Positions 55,261 through 63,116 of a DNA stretch of 64,000 nt are shown here, piece after piece. The DNA is taken from contig CAWUIO010000008.1 of assembly GCA_963922455.1 (NCBI GenBank), forward strand, positions 1-64,000. The letters run 5' to 3'. Source of the DNA: CAWUIO01 sp963922455 (lineage in GTDB: Bacteria > Bacteroidota > Bacteroidia > Cytophagales > Microscillaceae). How positions within the stretch are numbered: position 1 is the first letter of the stretch; every line of letters starts with the position of its first letter. Both the position numbers and the translations under genes were made by a program. The notes under the pieces are model-generated. The model was given only the letters and a program-made list of their open reading frames with translations. It had not been told where the DNA came from and ran no database searches.

Positions 55261-55270
55261 GAAGAATAGG

Positions 55271-55292
55271 GCCGGGAAGCGGGAGCCGGGAC
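55271..55292. repeat. CCGGGA-type heptad repeat beside copy 13
   Basis: On the plus strand four GGG runs occur with short spacers (GGG-CC/AA/AGC-GGG type). Read on the other strand it is three TCCCRGY-like heptads. It lies 11 nt from the head of copy 13 and could fold as a G-quadruplex. The rest of 55293-55486 shows no gene that I can support. Confidence 0.55.
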
Positions 55293-55486
55293 ATGAGGCG
55301 AGAAGGGCGTTTGGAACGGGGGATCGGTACGGGGGAGGATTGATAATCCCGCTGCACTTATTATGCTTGCAATAAACAGAAATTTATTGAAAGTGATATG
55401 GAATAAATTAATCTTCAAAGAAGCTCAAATTCACTTGCATCAAATTCGTAACTACTGTTGAGCATAAGACACATGTATTGGTACAC

Positions 55487-55515
55487 AAAAAAGCGGACCG
55501 ATTGCTCGGCCCGCT
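55487..55515 (-). terminator. Intrinsic terminator after the small leftward gene
   Basis: AGCGG and CCG pair with CGG and CCGCT around ATTGCT, with one internal mismatch. The A run on the left gives a six-U tract in the leftward transcript. It supports transcription of the small gene at 55618-55794 in this direction. Confidence 0.78.
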
Positions 55516-55617
55516 ACTTGAATAGGTGTCATATCCGTTCAGGAAAAAATCGGAAAATAGTTTCGTGCCGAATTCTTACTCGTGACTTCCCCCGGCACGC
55601 AGATTGTGTTTATTAAA

Positions 55618-55794
55618 TTAGTGGAACAAACTGCCCTGCTTACTGGGCAATTCACGGACTTTCTGATCAAAATCACTTTGATCTTTCCGCAGTTTAGAGA
55701 GCCCCTTGATAAACTCATAGAGAATCTCCTGAAAACGAAGGACTTGCTCCCGAATTATCTTGGGAGAAAAATCCTGAGGTGGATTTGTGTTCAT
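55618..55794 (-). CDS. Small conserved-looking protein (58 aa)
   Basis: The frame runs from ATG (55794) to TAA (55618) and encodes 58 residues beginning MNTNPPQDFSPKIIREQVLR and including LYEFIKGLSKLRKDQSDFD. The composition is that of a soluble helical protein, and it is followed about 100 nt later by a good leftward terminator. The overlapping rightward frame reads as hydrophobic nonsense by comparison. It is too short for standard length cut-offs and I recognise no family. A separate 7-bp hairpin CGTGCCG/CGGCACG (55564-55599) lies just after the stop codon. Confidence 0.6.
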   Translation of the reverse strand: MNTNPPQDFSPKIIREQVLRFQEILYEFIKGLSKLRKDQSDFDQKVRELPSKQGSLFH

Positions 55795-55965
55795 ACCATT
55801 TTGGTTGCATTTTTTTATTCAAACCCTATAGGCCTGTCGGCGCTACGAAATCCAAATATTTTTGTTACAACCAGTATACTATGAATTCTGTGCCACCTGC
55901 ATAACTTGCTGATTTTCAGGAAATAAAAATATAAAAAAAATCAATAAAATCCCATAATAAGAGGA

Positions 55966-55989
55966 ATGTTTTCCCAAATGGGAAAACAT
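55966..55989. promoter_or_regulatory. Perfect 24-bp palindrome downstream of miaE
   Basis: ATGTTTTCCCA and TGGGAAAACAT pair perfectly across two A residues, 31 nt beyond the miaE stop codon. An A-rich stretch lies about 25 nt further left, so it is either a weak leftward terminator or an operator for the small gene at 55618-55794. Confidence 0.45.
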
Positions 55990-56019
55990 CTATTTTGAGA
56001 AGGAATTTCCCATTATGAA

Positions 56020-56601
56020 TTAATGCATCCGGTCGTCCCGGATCTCTAAAGTGGCCATAATCTCAGCTTCGGCCTCTAAAAATTCGCTCAAACGGGCTTT
56101 TACGGTGTCTTCGGGGAGGTATTCTTTGGCCAATTGGACAAAATTGACGTAGTGATTGGCTTCGGAGATCATCAATTCGTGGTAAAAATTGCGCAATTCT
56201 ACATCGCTGATATTTTCCGAGAGTAAGCGAAAACGCTCGCAGCTTCGGGCCTCGATGAGCGCACAAATCAGCAGTTTATCCAGTAATTGCTGGTCTCGGC
56301 TCCCTCCTTTGCGGGCCAATTGGGTCAAACGAATCACGTATTCATCTTTGCGCATACGGCCTAGGGCGATGTTCCGCTTTTTCATTTCTCGCAATACCAT
56401 CCGGAAATGCCCCCACTCTTCACTTACTACCGGGCTCAAGACTTCTACCAGCTTTTCTCTTTCGGGATACTGTACAATAAGGGAAATGCAACTGGTAGCG
56501 GCTTTTTGCTCACAATAGGCGTGGTCGATAAGGATCTCACCAATATTTTTTTCGGCGATATTGACCCAACGGGGGTCGGTAGGTAGTTTAAGTCCCAACA
56601 T
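56020..56601 (-). CDS. miaE: tRNA 2-methylthio-N6-isopentenyladenosine hydroxylase (MiaE)
   Basis: A non-haem di-iron monooxygenase that hydroxylates the ms2i6A base at tRNA position 37. Starting at 56601 gives about 193 residues beginning MLGLKLPTDPRWV. The ferritin-like four-helix bundle carries iron ligands in LIDHAYCEQKAA, SEEWGHFRMV, ALIEARSCERFR and ISEANHYVNF. A frame extension to 56652 is possible but does not fit the family N terminus. The substrate depends on miaA and miaB, not present in this window. The gene lies alone between structured copies 13 and 14. Confidence 0.93.
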   Translation of the reverse strand: MLGLKLPTDPRWVNIAEKNIGEILIDHAYCEQKAATSCISLIVQYPEREKLVEVLSPVVSEEWGHFRMVLREMKKRNIALGRMRKDEYVIRLTQLARKGGSRDQQLLDKLLICALIEARSCERFRLLSENISDVELRNFYHELMISEANHYVNFVQLAKEYLPEDTVKARLSEFLEAEAEIMATLEIRDDRMH

Positions 56602-56756
56602 ATGCTCTACGATTCCTAAACAGTTTTTTAATATTGGGGCAAATTTAAGCAATCCTCAGCTCTTGTTAGGGCTTAGGTACATGGATTCTCGATTTTTAAC
56701 CGGCTTCCTAGTGGTAACCTTTGCCCACATTTGTCAATCCTCTCTTTCTCTTTACC

Positions 56757-56775
56757 GCTCCCGGTTCCCAGCTCC
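56757..56775. repeat. TCCCRGY heptad repeat beside copy 14
   Basis: About 2.5 units of TCCCRGY lie 20 nt before the head of copy 14, followed by a pyrimidine-rich spacer. The complementary strand has three GG/GGG runs. Related repeats lie beside copies 13 and 16. Confidence 0.5.
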
Positions 56776-56795
56776 ATTTTCTTCTCTGCTCCATT

Positions 56796-56925
56796 GGCTT
56801 AGGGATGGAGCGACATGTTTGAGCTCGCAGGGGCCTGTGGGGAGAGGCAGCGAGTAGCGAGAGCCCGGCCCGCGCTGGCCTTATACGGGCAAGCGGCTAC
56901 TAATGGGCTTAGCGCGGGAAGCCCC
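56796..56925 (+). repeat. Structured intergenic element, copy 14 (type B)
   Basis: A full 130-bp copy reading left to right. P1 is GGCTT/AAGCC, the P2 covarying pair is G-C, the R/N pair is G/G and P3 is the 8-bp helix CCCGCGCT/AGCGCGGG around 34 nt. The tail ends 9 nt from the stop codon of the porin gene at 56935. Confidence 0.94.
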
Positions 56926-56934
56926 CCTGTTCTT

Positions 56935-58911
56935 TTATTTGAAAAATAGCCATTTTACCCCAAGGGAGAAGTTACGAGGCATGCCCGGATAAAAGGGAGA
57001 AGTGAGATAGCCCCCGCCAGCAGCTTGGTTGAGATAGGTAAATTTGAGGTAGATAAAAAAGTTTTGAATACGAAAATTGGTAAACACATCGATCAACAGG
57101 GCCCCATCGATTGCATATTCATCTTGTAAGTGAAATTGCTTGGTAGCTGGCATATAGGCGTCGGCAAAATAGTTGGACTTATAATGCAATTCGGCCCCAA
57201 AGTAGGATTGAAGTACCCGACGAAAGAACAGATCTTTGAAAGCCACCCGGGCATTGATAAATAGGTCGGGAAACCGTACCAAATCGGCTCCCAAGTGGGT
57301 GGTATAGAGGGTTCGGCTGAGTATTTCAAAATAAGGCCAGCGAAGGTTCAATCCCAGTCCGCCTTGGGCAATTTGCACGGCTTGGCTGCTTTGATTGGGC
57401 TGGGCCAATTGGTCAAAATACACGTAATTGGTCAAAATAGTATAGGAGCCCTCCGGAATGATTTCCAGCTTGCCAAACTTAAATTGAATATCCCCCCAGA
57501 AACGGTTGCTGAGGGTACTTTGGAAGTCCTGGTCCCAAAAAAAGTGATTGCTGACCAGGCGGGTCTGGATGAGGCTGGGCAAGTATAACATACTGGATAC
57601 CCCCAGGCGCATATTTTTATTGAAAAAATCGCCCCGAATACTGTAAGCACGGCCCAATTGAAACTCGGCCGAAGCCTCTAAGCGACTGCTGTCATTGAAG
57701 GAGTAAAAGAGCTTACCTCCCACAAAGTTTTCTATCCGGTTTTCTTTGAATGCCAATTGTAAAGAATCTCCATTGCTCACAAAGGCTACATCTCCGTTGA
57801 TGTTGTCTCGGGAAGACTCCCAGGTGATGATGCGGTTCCGGAAGTAAGCCTGGTAGTTAAAATTGGCAAAGGTTCCTTTGATTCCCCCTTGATTTTGAAA
57901 TAAGGTATAGATACTTCCATCGGAGGTTTCGGTCTGGTCTAATAAAAAGGCGGGTAAGAGCGAATCGGCGGTAATCCCAAATTCGGGATACGATATTTGG
58001 GGATAAAAATCCAAGTTATTGGCTAGCTCCAGATCTTGATAGGCATCTTTTTGGGTGTAGCGATCAAAGACATGAAAGATGCTGAAGCCCTCTCCTGTCT
58101 TATACTGATGGTATATGTGGTGATGATTTTGCCGATGCCGGGTTTGGGCACTGCTTCCTAAAAAGCTATTGGCTTCGTTGAGAGGAAAGAGCCCGTCATC
58201 GGGCAGGGTTGAATCGGGCTGGATGCCTCCAGATTCTTCTACTTGTTGGTTGAGATGGGCAAAGAAGTAGAGCAATTGATATTTTTCGTCTTTACTTTGG
58301 AGGTAGTTATGCAGGTAGACACTGATGTGGTCGGCCAGTTCATCCTGGGCAAAGCCATCAAAAATCTTATCCGAGTTAAAACGATTGTACCGGAAGCCTA
58401 CATTCCAATTGGGATTGATGTTTTGGGTAAACTGAAAATAAATTTTGATATCCCCCTCACTGTTTTGCGAATAGTCGGTCATCGTAAAGGGAGACTTGGT
58501 ATCGTAATACCGTACATTATCGGGCCGAAAAGCAAAAATGCGGTAGGGGTCAATGCCCGAACGGCTGCCCATAAATTCGGGGTCTTGGTAAAAGACGGGC
58601 CGCACCGCGGTGCCAAAACTGCCTAGGTTTTGAAGGAAGTTTTCACTTTTCTGAACTGCGGTATAATGGTGAAGGGTAAATACGGTAGTGTCTAAGGTAT
58701 ACCTTCGGCCCGTATTTTCAAATATATCTTTTTCAGTAAAGTACTCCGTGGTTTTGGGTCCGTACACTTGCTTGGTGGAGTCATCCAGGATTTGGGCTGG
58801 AAGGTAGGCAGGTAGGCCCAGGCAAAAAAATAAAACCCAAAGTCCTATTCCAAGGTGGTAAATAAGGTATGAGGGTATTCCGAGCGTTTTTTTGAGCATC
58901 AGCGATGGCAT
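56935..58911 (-). CDS. Putative outer-membrane porin (Porin_10-like)
   Basis: A 658-residue protein with a signal peptide ending GLPAYLPAQ. A plug-like or periplasmic N-terminal part (about 35-130) with GTAVRPVFYQDPEFMGSRSG is followed by many amphipathic strands through the C terminus, which ends in an aromatic strand (FSLGVKWLFFK), as outer-membrane barrels do. The pattern matches the large Bacteroidota putative porins. The transported substrate is unknown. It lies 104 nt downstream of lpxK's start side, separated by the lpxK coding strand order; both are leftward, so cotranscription with lpxK is possible. Confidence 0.84.
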   Translation of the reverse strand: MPSLMLKKTLGIPSYLIYHLGIGLWVLFFCLGLPAYLPAQILDDSTKQVYGPKTTEYFTEKDIFENTGRRYTLDTTVFTLHHYTAVQKSENFLQNLGSFGTAVRPVFYQDPEFMGSRSGIDPYRIFAFRPDNVRYYDTKSPFTMTDYSQNSEGDIKIYFQFTQNINPNWNVGFRYNRFNSDKIFDGFAQDELADHISVYLHNYLQSKDEKYQLLYFFAHLNQQVEESGGIQPDSTLPDDGLFPLNEANSFLGSSAQTRHRQNHHHIYHQYKTGEGFSIFHVFDRYTQKDAYQDLELANNLDFYPQISYPEFGITADSLLPAFLLDQTETSDGSIYTLFQNQGGIKGTFANFNYQAYFRNRIITWESSRDNINGDVAFVSNGDSLQLAFKENRIENFVGGKLFYSFNDSSRLEASAEFQLGRAYSIRGDFFNKNMRLGVSSMLYLPSLIQTRLVSNHFFWDQDFQSTLSNRFWGDIQFKFGKLEIIPEGSYTILTNYVYFDQLAQPNQSSQAVQIAQGGLGLNLRWPYFEILSRTLYTTHLGADLVRFPDLFINARVAFKDLFFRRVLQSYFGAELHYKSNYFADAYMPATKQFHLQDEYAIDGALLIDVFTNFRIQNFFIYLKFTYLNQAAGGGYLTSPFYPGMPRNFSLGVKWLFFK

Positions 58912-59015
58912 ATTTGTGCAAAAAAAGGGTATTGCCAGAGTTTTAGCAAAGTTTTTTGGCTGCTTTAACGAAGTTTAACGCCAAGGATCTAAGCTTTTAG
59001 GCCCATCGTGTAAGA

Positions 59016-60092
59016 CTAGCCTTCCCCTGCCTGGGCTCCGGATACATAGTCTCGCACCAAGCTTTGAAAGGCCGCTTCTTCTTCTAAAAAGTATACTTCA
59101 ATGGGCAAATAAGCCATGGGAACCTCCTTCAAAAGTGCATCCCAGGCAGCTTCCCGGAGCTTGACCATATCTTTCTCGGTACACAGCAGGAAGTCTATGG
59201 CCTGATTATTTTGTATAAAAACATCTCGGATGTTCAGGATGTCTTTTTCGGTATAGTGATGGTGATCGGGAAATGCTAGGTGCTGTACCAAATCATACGT
59301 AGCATCGGCATAGCTAAGAAAGGTTTTCGCTTGGGCAATCCCGCTCACTAATAGGATTTTCGGCGCATGGTTGGTATCCATACTTGAGGTATTTCCTCGA
59401 AAAAAAACCGGATCACCATACCGTATCCCACTAAAAAACAGGGGAGTTTCGGGTCGGGCATATCGGGCAATCTTTTGCTTAAACTCCGTTTTTTGAGTCT
59501 CAGGCATATCCTCGGGGCATTTACTCACGATAATTGCATCGGCCCTTTGCGCCCCCCAGCGGCTTTCGCGCAAACGTCCGGCCGGAAAGGGATAATCTTT
59601 AAAAAAGGGCCTATGGTAGTTACACAGCAATAGGTTCAAACCCGCTTGTAAAGGGCGATGTTGATAGGCATCATCTAGTACAATACAATGTACCTCGGGG
59701 CGGTCTAGCAAAATATGGGGAATGGCTTCTATCCGGGACTCCCCTACCGCCACCGCCACATCCGGCCCAAATTTACGGTAAAATTGCATAGGCTCGTCCC
59801 CAATATCTTGGGCTTGATGATGGGCTTGGGCCAGTAAAAAGCCCTTGCTTTTCCGTTTATATCCCCGGCTCAAGGTTGCCAAGGCATACTCTGCTTTTAA
59901 TAGCCGAAGGAGATACTCTACGTGAGGAGTTTTACCACTTCCTCCCACGGTGAGGTTACCTACCTGTATAGTTGCCACTGTAAAACGCATCGATCGGAAA
60001 TACCCGGTATCATACAAATAATTCCGAACTTGCGTTATAGCTTTATAGGCCCAACTAAATGGCATGAGAAGGAATTGAAAGAATCTTGGCAT
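59016..60092 (-). CDS. lpxK: Tetraacyldisaccharide 4'-kinase
   Basis: An inner-membrane-associated kinase of lipid A synthesis that phosphorylates the 4' position of the disaccharide intermediate. The N-terminal hydrophobic helix precedes the Walker-like P-loop VGNLTVGGSGKTPHVEYLL (about 44-62). Also visible are TLSRGYKRKSKG, DIGDEPMQFYRKFG, VLDDAYQHRPLQ and PFPAGRLRESRWGAQRADAI, all family landmarks. Its 358-residue length is usual. It is divergent from the radical SAM gene across 98 bp and is probably first in a leftward unit with the porin gene. Confidence 0.96.
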   Translation of the reverse strand: MPRFFQFLLMPFSWAYKAITQVRNYLYDTGYFRSMRFTVATIQVGNLTVGGSGKTPHVEYLLRLLKAEYALATLSRGYKRKSKGFLLAQAHHQAQDIGDEPMQFYRKFGPDVAVAVGESRIEAIPHILLDRPEVHCIVLDDAYQHRPLQAGLNLLLCNYHRPFFKDYPFPAGRLRESRWGAQRADAIIVSKCPEDMPETQKTEFKQKIARYARPETPLFFSGIRYGDPVFFRGNTSSMDTNHAPKILLVSGIAQAKTFLSYADATYDLVQHLAFPDHHHYTEKDILNIRDVFIQNNQAIDFLLCTEKDMVKLREAAWDALLKEVPMAYLPIEVYFLEEEAAFQSLVRDYVSGAQAGEG

Positions 60093-60190
60093 GTGAAATT
60101 CCCGTAATTTGGGTATTATTTTTTTAGGGGCCTTTGCCGTAAAGTTCTTAAAAACTGGCCGAATTTAGGAAATCTTTTTTAATCCAAGCT

Positions 60191-61177
60191 ATGCGACTCG
60201 TCCGTAAACCCGTGCTTTGTAATTATTACCTTACCTACCGCTGTAATGCCGCTTGTGGGTTTTGTGACATTTGGGAGCGTCCATCCCCGTATGTGAAGCC
60301 TCATCAGGTTTTTCAAAATTTGCGTGACTTAAAGCGTTTGGGGGTCAAAGTGATCGATTTTACAGGAGGAGAGCCTCTCCTCCACCGCGAATTGGATTTA
60401 TTTCTTACGGAAGCCAAGCGTTTGGGCTTTATCACGACACTCACCACCAATGGGCTCCTCTATCCCAAATGGGCCGAAAGGCTCCGGGGCAAGGTAGATA
60501 TGTTGCACTTTTCCTTAGACGCTTCCCAAGCTGAAGTCCACGATGCTATGCGGGGAGTAAAATGCTTCGATTTTGTACTCCGATCTATGGATATTGCCCA
60601 ATCTTTGGGGGAAAAGCCTGATATTTTATTTACTGTCTTTGAAGAAAACCTGGATGATATTGCCCGAGTTTACGAAGAAATTACCTTGCCCCGTAAGCTC
60701 GTCCTCTTGCTCAATCCTGTATTTGACTATAATGAGGTAGAAACCGGACATGGCCTGTCCCCTGAGGCCTTGAACGAACTGGAAAAATGGGGCAAAAAAC
60801 CTTGGGTGTACCTCAACCAAGGGTTTATCCAACTCCGTCGAGACGGGGGCAATCAAATTGACCGTCCGGTTTGCCGAGCGGCCAGTTCTACTTTGGTTAT
60901 TTCGCCCGAAAATCAACTAGTGCTACCATGCTATCACTTGGGGAGTCAAAGCTTTCCAATAGACAACCAGCTTTACGACCTATATCGCAGCGCCCAAATT
61001 AAGACCTGGATTTCCCAAGAAGGCAAGCTCCCCGCATGTCAAGGTTGTGTAATAAATTGCTACATGCAGCCCTCTTTTGCCGTAGAAATGAATAAATATT
61101 TTTGGAAAGCATTGCCCAGTACCCTAAAATATAACCACATGAAAGGCACTTGGAGAAAACTTTTACCTTGGAATTGA
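60191..61177 (+). CDS. Radical SAM protein with C-terminal cysteine-rich region
   Basis: A 328-residue protein. The radical SAM cluster CNAACGFC (Cys 18, 22 and 25) binds a [4Fe-4S] cluster and SAM. The GGE motif is DFTGGEPLLHRE, and TLTTNGLLYP fits the next strand. The C-terminal part has further cysteines in RPVCRAASSTLV, LPCYHLGSQ and ACQGCVINCYMQPS, a SPASM-like arrangement that could bind a second cluster. Such enzymes modify peptides, lipids or cofactors; a hopanoid or lipid-related role is possible but unproven. It is divergent from lpxK. Confidence 0.86.
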   Translation: MRLVRKPVLCNYYLTYRCNAACGFCDIWERPSPYVKPHQVFQNLRDLKRLGVKVIDFTGGEPLLHRELDLFLTEAKRLGFITTLTTNGLLYPKWAERLRGKVDMLHFSLDASQAEVHDAMRGVKCFDFVLRSMDIAQSLGEKPDILFTVFEENLDDIARVYEEITLPRKLVLLLNPVFDYNEVETGHGLSPEALNELEKWGKKPWVYLNQGFIQLRRDGGNQIDRPVCRAASSTLVISPENQLVLPCYHLGSQSFPIDNQLYDLYRSAQIKTWISQEGKLPACQGCVINCYMQPSFAVEMNKYFWKALPSTLKYNHMKGTWRKLLPWN

Positions 61178-61454
61178 TATAAAAAGATAGGAAAATTGAC
61201 CATTAAGGCTTAAAAACGAGGGTTTTGCCAATTTAATTAGTTCTAAGGGTGCAACTATGCATTCTAAACAAATTGGCATAAAATTGATATCTCGTACAGA
61301 TTTGCACAAAAAATTAAGCATAGTTTTAAACAAACTGTTGAAGAGATTAGTTAAATTTGTACTAAGATTTTAAACAGTATTTTTTTAACTGAGGGGTTGG
61401 GACTTAGCAATATCATAGGATTCACACTGTTTAAATGATTTTTTAAACTTAGAA

Positions 61455-61484
61455 GAAGGGCGAATTAATCGCCCTTCTTTTTTT
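61455..61484 (+). terminator. Hairpin terminator in the convergent gap
   Basis: GAAGGGCGA pairs with TCGCCCTTC across ATTAA and is followed by seven T residues. The T run points rightward, but the hairpin sits next to the 3' end of the leftward gene at 61487, so it may be bidirectional. The rest of 61178-61454 is AT-rich with no gene that I can support. Confidence 0.7.
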
Positions 61485-61486
61485 GT

Positions 61487-62581
61487 TTAGCCCCGCAATT
61501 GACTGATAGCCTTGCCCAGAAGCATGGCAAAAATATCGGAGTTACGCTCAAACTCAAGGAACTGGTTTTGGTCGGCCTCCTTGTATATTTCTATACCATT
61601 ACTAAAAACGATGAAATCCATAATCCGGCTTAGGAGGATTACCTTATCTCCTTGCTGGCCTTTAAAAAAGATTCGTTTGTTGGTCAGATAGAGGGTCCCG
61701 GTATCTCCAACCTTCCATTCATCGGTGGATATAGGATTATGATCGGGTTCTTTGCCCCGCCAGTAGAGTCCTTTGGCTATTTTGAGGGTGAGGCTGGAGC
61801 GGCTATAATTTTTTTGTCCGGGAGTTTTTAAGTGGTCGTGCCACTGCGCATTTTCGGCAATATAGTAGCATTTTTCACTGCGAGGAATATTGATGTCTAC
61901 CACCAATTCGGGCATATCATCGTTCTCGATTTGCCAGTAGAGCTTATACTTTTCTAAGTCGGTCTTGGTCGCATCGTCCAATTTCATCTCGGCATTGAGG
62001 TTTTGAGCAATAGCATACAATTGCTTCTCCTCTTCGGGGGTGAGCCGGGCATCGGCGATGGCATCGTTCATAAATCGGCGAATGAGCTCTTGTCCGCTGG
62101 TTTCGTAAATGTCTTGGGCTACTTCATCGGGAAGTTTGAGGTCATTTTGTAGTTGCTCGATAAAGCCCCTTTCGCTTTCATCCAGTTCCCCGTCTTCAAT
62201 GACCTTTTCCACTTCCATTTTGTAGATTTCGCCAGCCAGTTCATGGTGGATTTCATCTACTTCTTTGTCATTGAGGCCGAGGAGGTACTTGAGTTGTTTC
62301 AGATCTTCCAACTCTCCCTTGGAGATGTACTTATCTTTGAGACAGGTGCTCAGATAAGCTTTATAAAATCCGGATACTTCATCATCGTAGTCTGTTTCTA
62401 AATTCACTCCGTATTTTTCGGCAATGGCGTGCACCTCCTCCACGGTAATGCTGGCAAAGTCCTTATCCGAGAGTAAATTATTAATTTCGATCAGCGCGTT
62501 TTCTTTGATCTTTTGCCCAAGTACTCTTTGAAAAAAGGAAGGTTTTTTCAAATCTTTTCTAGAGTAGGCCTGATGTTCCAT
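61487..62581 (-). CDS. TerB-like protein fused to a PH/GRAM-like domain
   Basis: Starting at MEHQAYSRKD (62581) the product has about 364 residues. The N-terminal two-thirds are helical and acidic, with repeated VIEDGELDESERGFIEQL and AIADARLTPEEEKQLYAIAQ units, the pattern of TerB-like metal-binding helical domains. The C-terminal part has GTLYLTNKRIFFKGQQGDKV and then SRIMDFIVFSNGIEIYKE, a PH- or GRAM-like fold found in bacterial membrane-sensing proteins. No transmembrane segment or enzyme motif is seen. The role is unknown; a stress or membrane sensor is inferred. Confidence 0.75.
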   Translation of the reverse strand: MEHQAYSRKDLKKPSFFQRVLGQKIKENALIEINNLLSDKDFASITVEEVHAIAEKYGVNLETDYDDEVSGFYKAYLSTCLKDKYISKGELEDLKQLKYLLGLNDKEVDEIHHELAGEIYKMEVEKVIEDGELDESERGFIEQLQNDLKLPDEVAQDIYETSGQELIRRFMNDAIADARLTPEEEKQLYAIAQNLNAEMKLDDATKTDLEKYKLYWQIENDDMPELVVDINIPRSEKCYYIAENAQWHDHLKTPGQKNYSRSSLTLKIAKGLYWRGKEPDHNPISTDEWKVGDTGTLYLTNKRIFFKGQQGDKVILLSRIMDFIVFSNGIEIYKEADQNQFLEFERNSDIFAMLLGKAISQLRG

Positions 62582-62785
62582 AATATTTAATTTCAATGAT
62601 CATTTTTGAGATTCGCCGGAGCGGGCCGGAACCGGTCTGTTTTGCCAAGCATTAGCAAAAAAATATAATGCTAGCGTGTCCCGATATAAAATTAACGGAA
62701 TTTTTTAGAGAATGAATGAAAGCTAGGAGAATATGACATAATTTCCTCATAAACAGGCCGCAAACTTTATATTAAAGCGCATTTT

Positions 62786-62914
62786 GGGGCTGCCCCCGGG
62801 AGATCATGGAGTGTCTGTATTTCCCATGGACTGCCCCGGGGTCGGGCTTTCGCTACTCGCTGCCTCTACCCACAGGCCTACACGAGCTCAAACAGGCCGC
62901 TCTATCCCTCAGCC
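62786..62914 (-). repeat. Structured intergenic element, copy 15 (type A)
   Basis: A full 129-bp copy with its head on the right. P1 is GGCTG/CAGCC, the P2 covarying pair is G-C, the R/N pair is A/A and P3 is CCCCGGG/CCCGGGG around 34 nt; the loop can add a CCATGG/CCATG contact. It faces copy 16 head to head across only 202 bp. Confidence 0.93.
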
Positions 62915-63053
62915 GATTGGGGATTAGAGATAAATTAGTTTTTGGATTCCCGCCAAATGTGCCTACGTAGAACCAAGACATTGGCCAGAGGCCAAAGAAT
63001 TTCGTCACGAGCCCAGAGACTCACAACCGCGACGTCTTTGCCGTCGAGAAAAG
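62915..63053. other. Non-coding stretch between copies 15 and 16
   Basis: No convincing gene. The stretch contains two short hairpins, TTGGCC/GGCCAA and CGACG/CGTCG, and is more GC-rich than nearby spacers. Leftward it reads in part like a protein segment (VVSLWARDEILWPLANVL), which may be a relic of a repeated element. Confidence 0.35.
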
Positions 63054-63085
63054 TCCCGGTTCCCGGCTCCCAGTTCCCGGCTCCC
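63054..63085. repeat. TCCCRGY heptad repeat beside copy 16
   Basis: Four and a half perfect TCCCRGY heptads lie in a row, followed by a pyrimidine tract and then copy 16. The complementary strand has five GGG runs spaced by four bases, a strong G-quadruplex pattern. Confidence 0.75.
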
Positions 63086-63116
63086 TTCTCTCCTCTCTCT
63101 TCTCTCTTCTTACAAT

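Noticed and set aside
55582..55884. 100-residue rightward open frame
   Set aside because: It is antisense to the better-supported 58-residue leftward frame, has unlikely composition and no leader signals.
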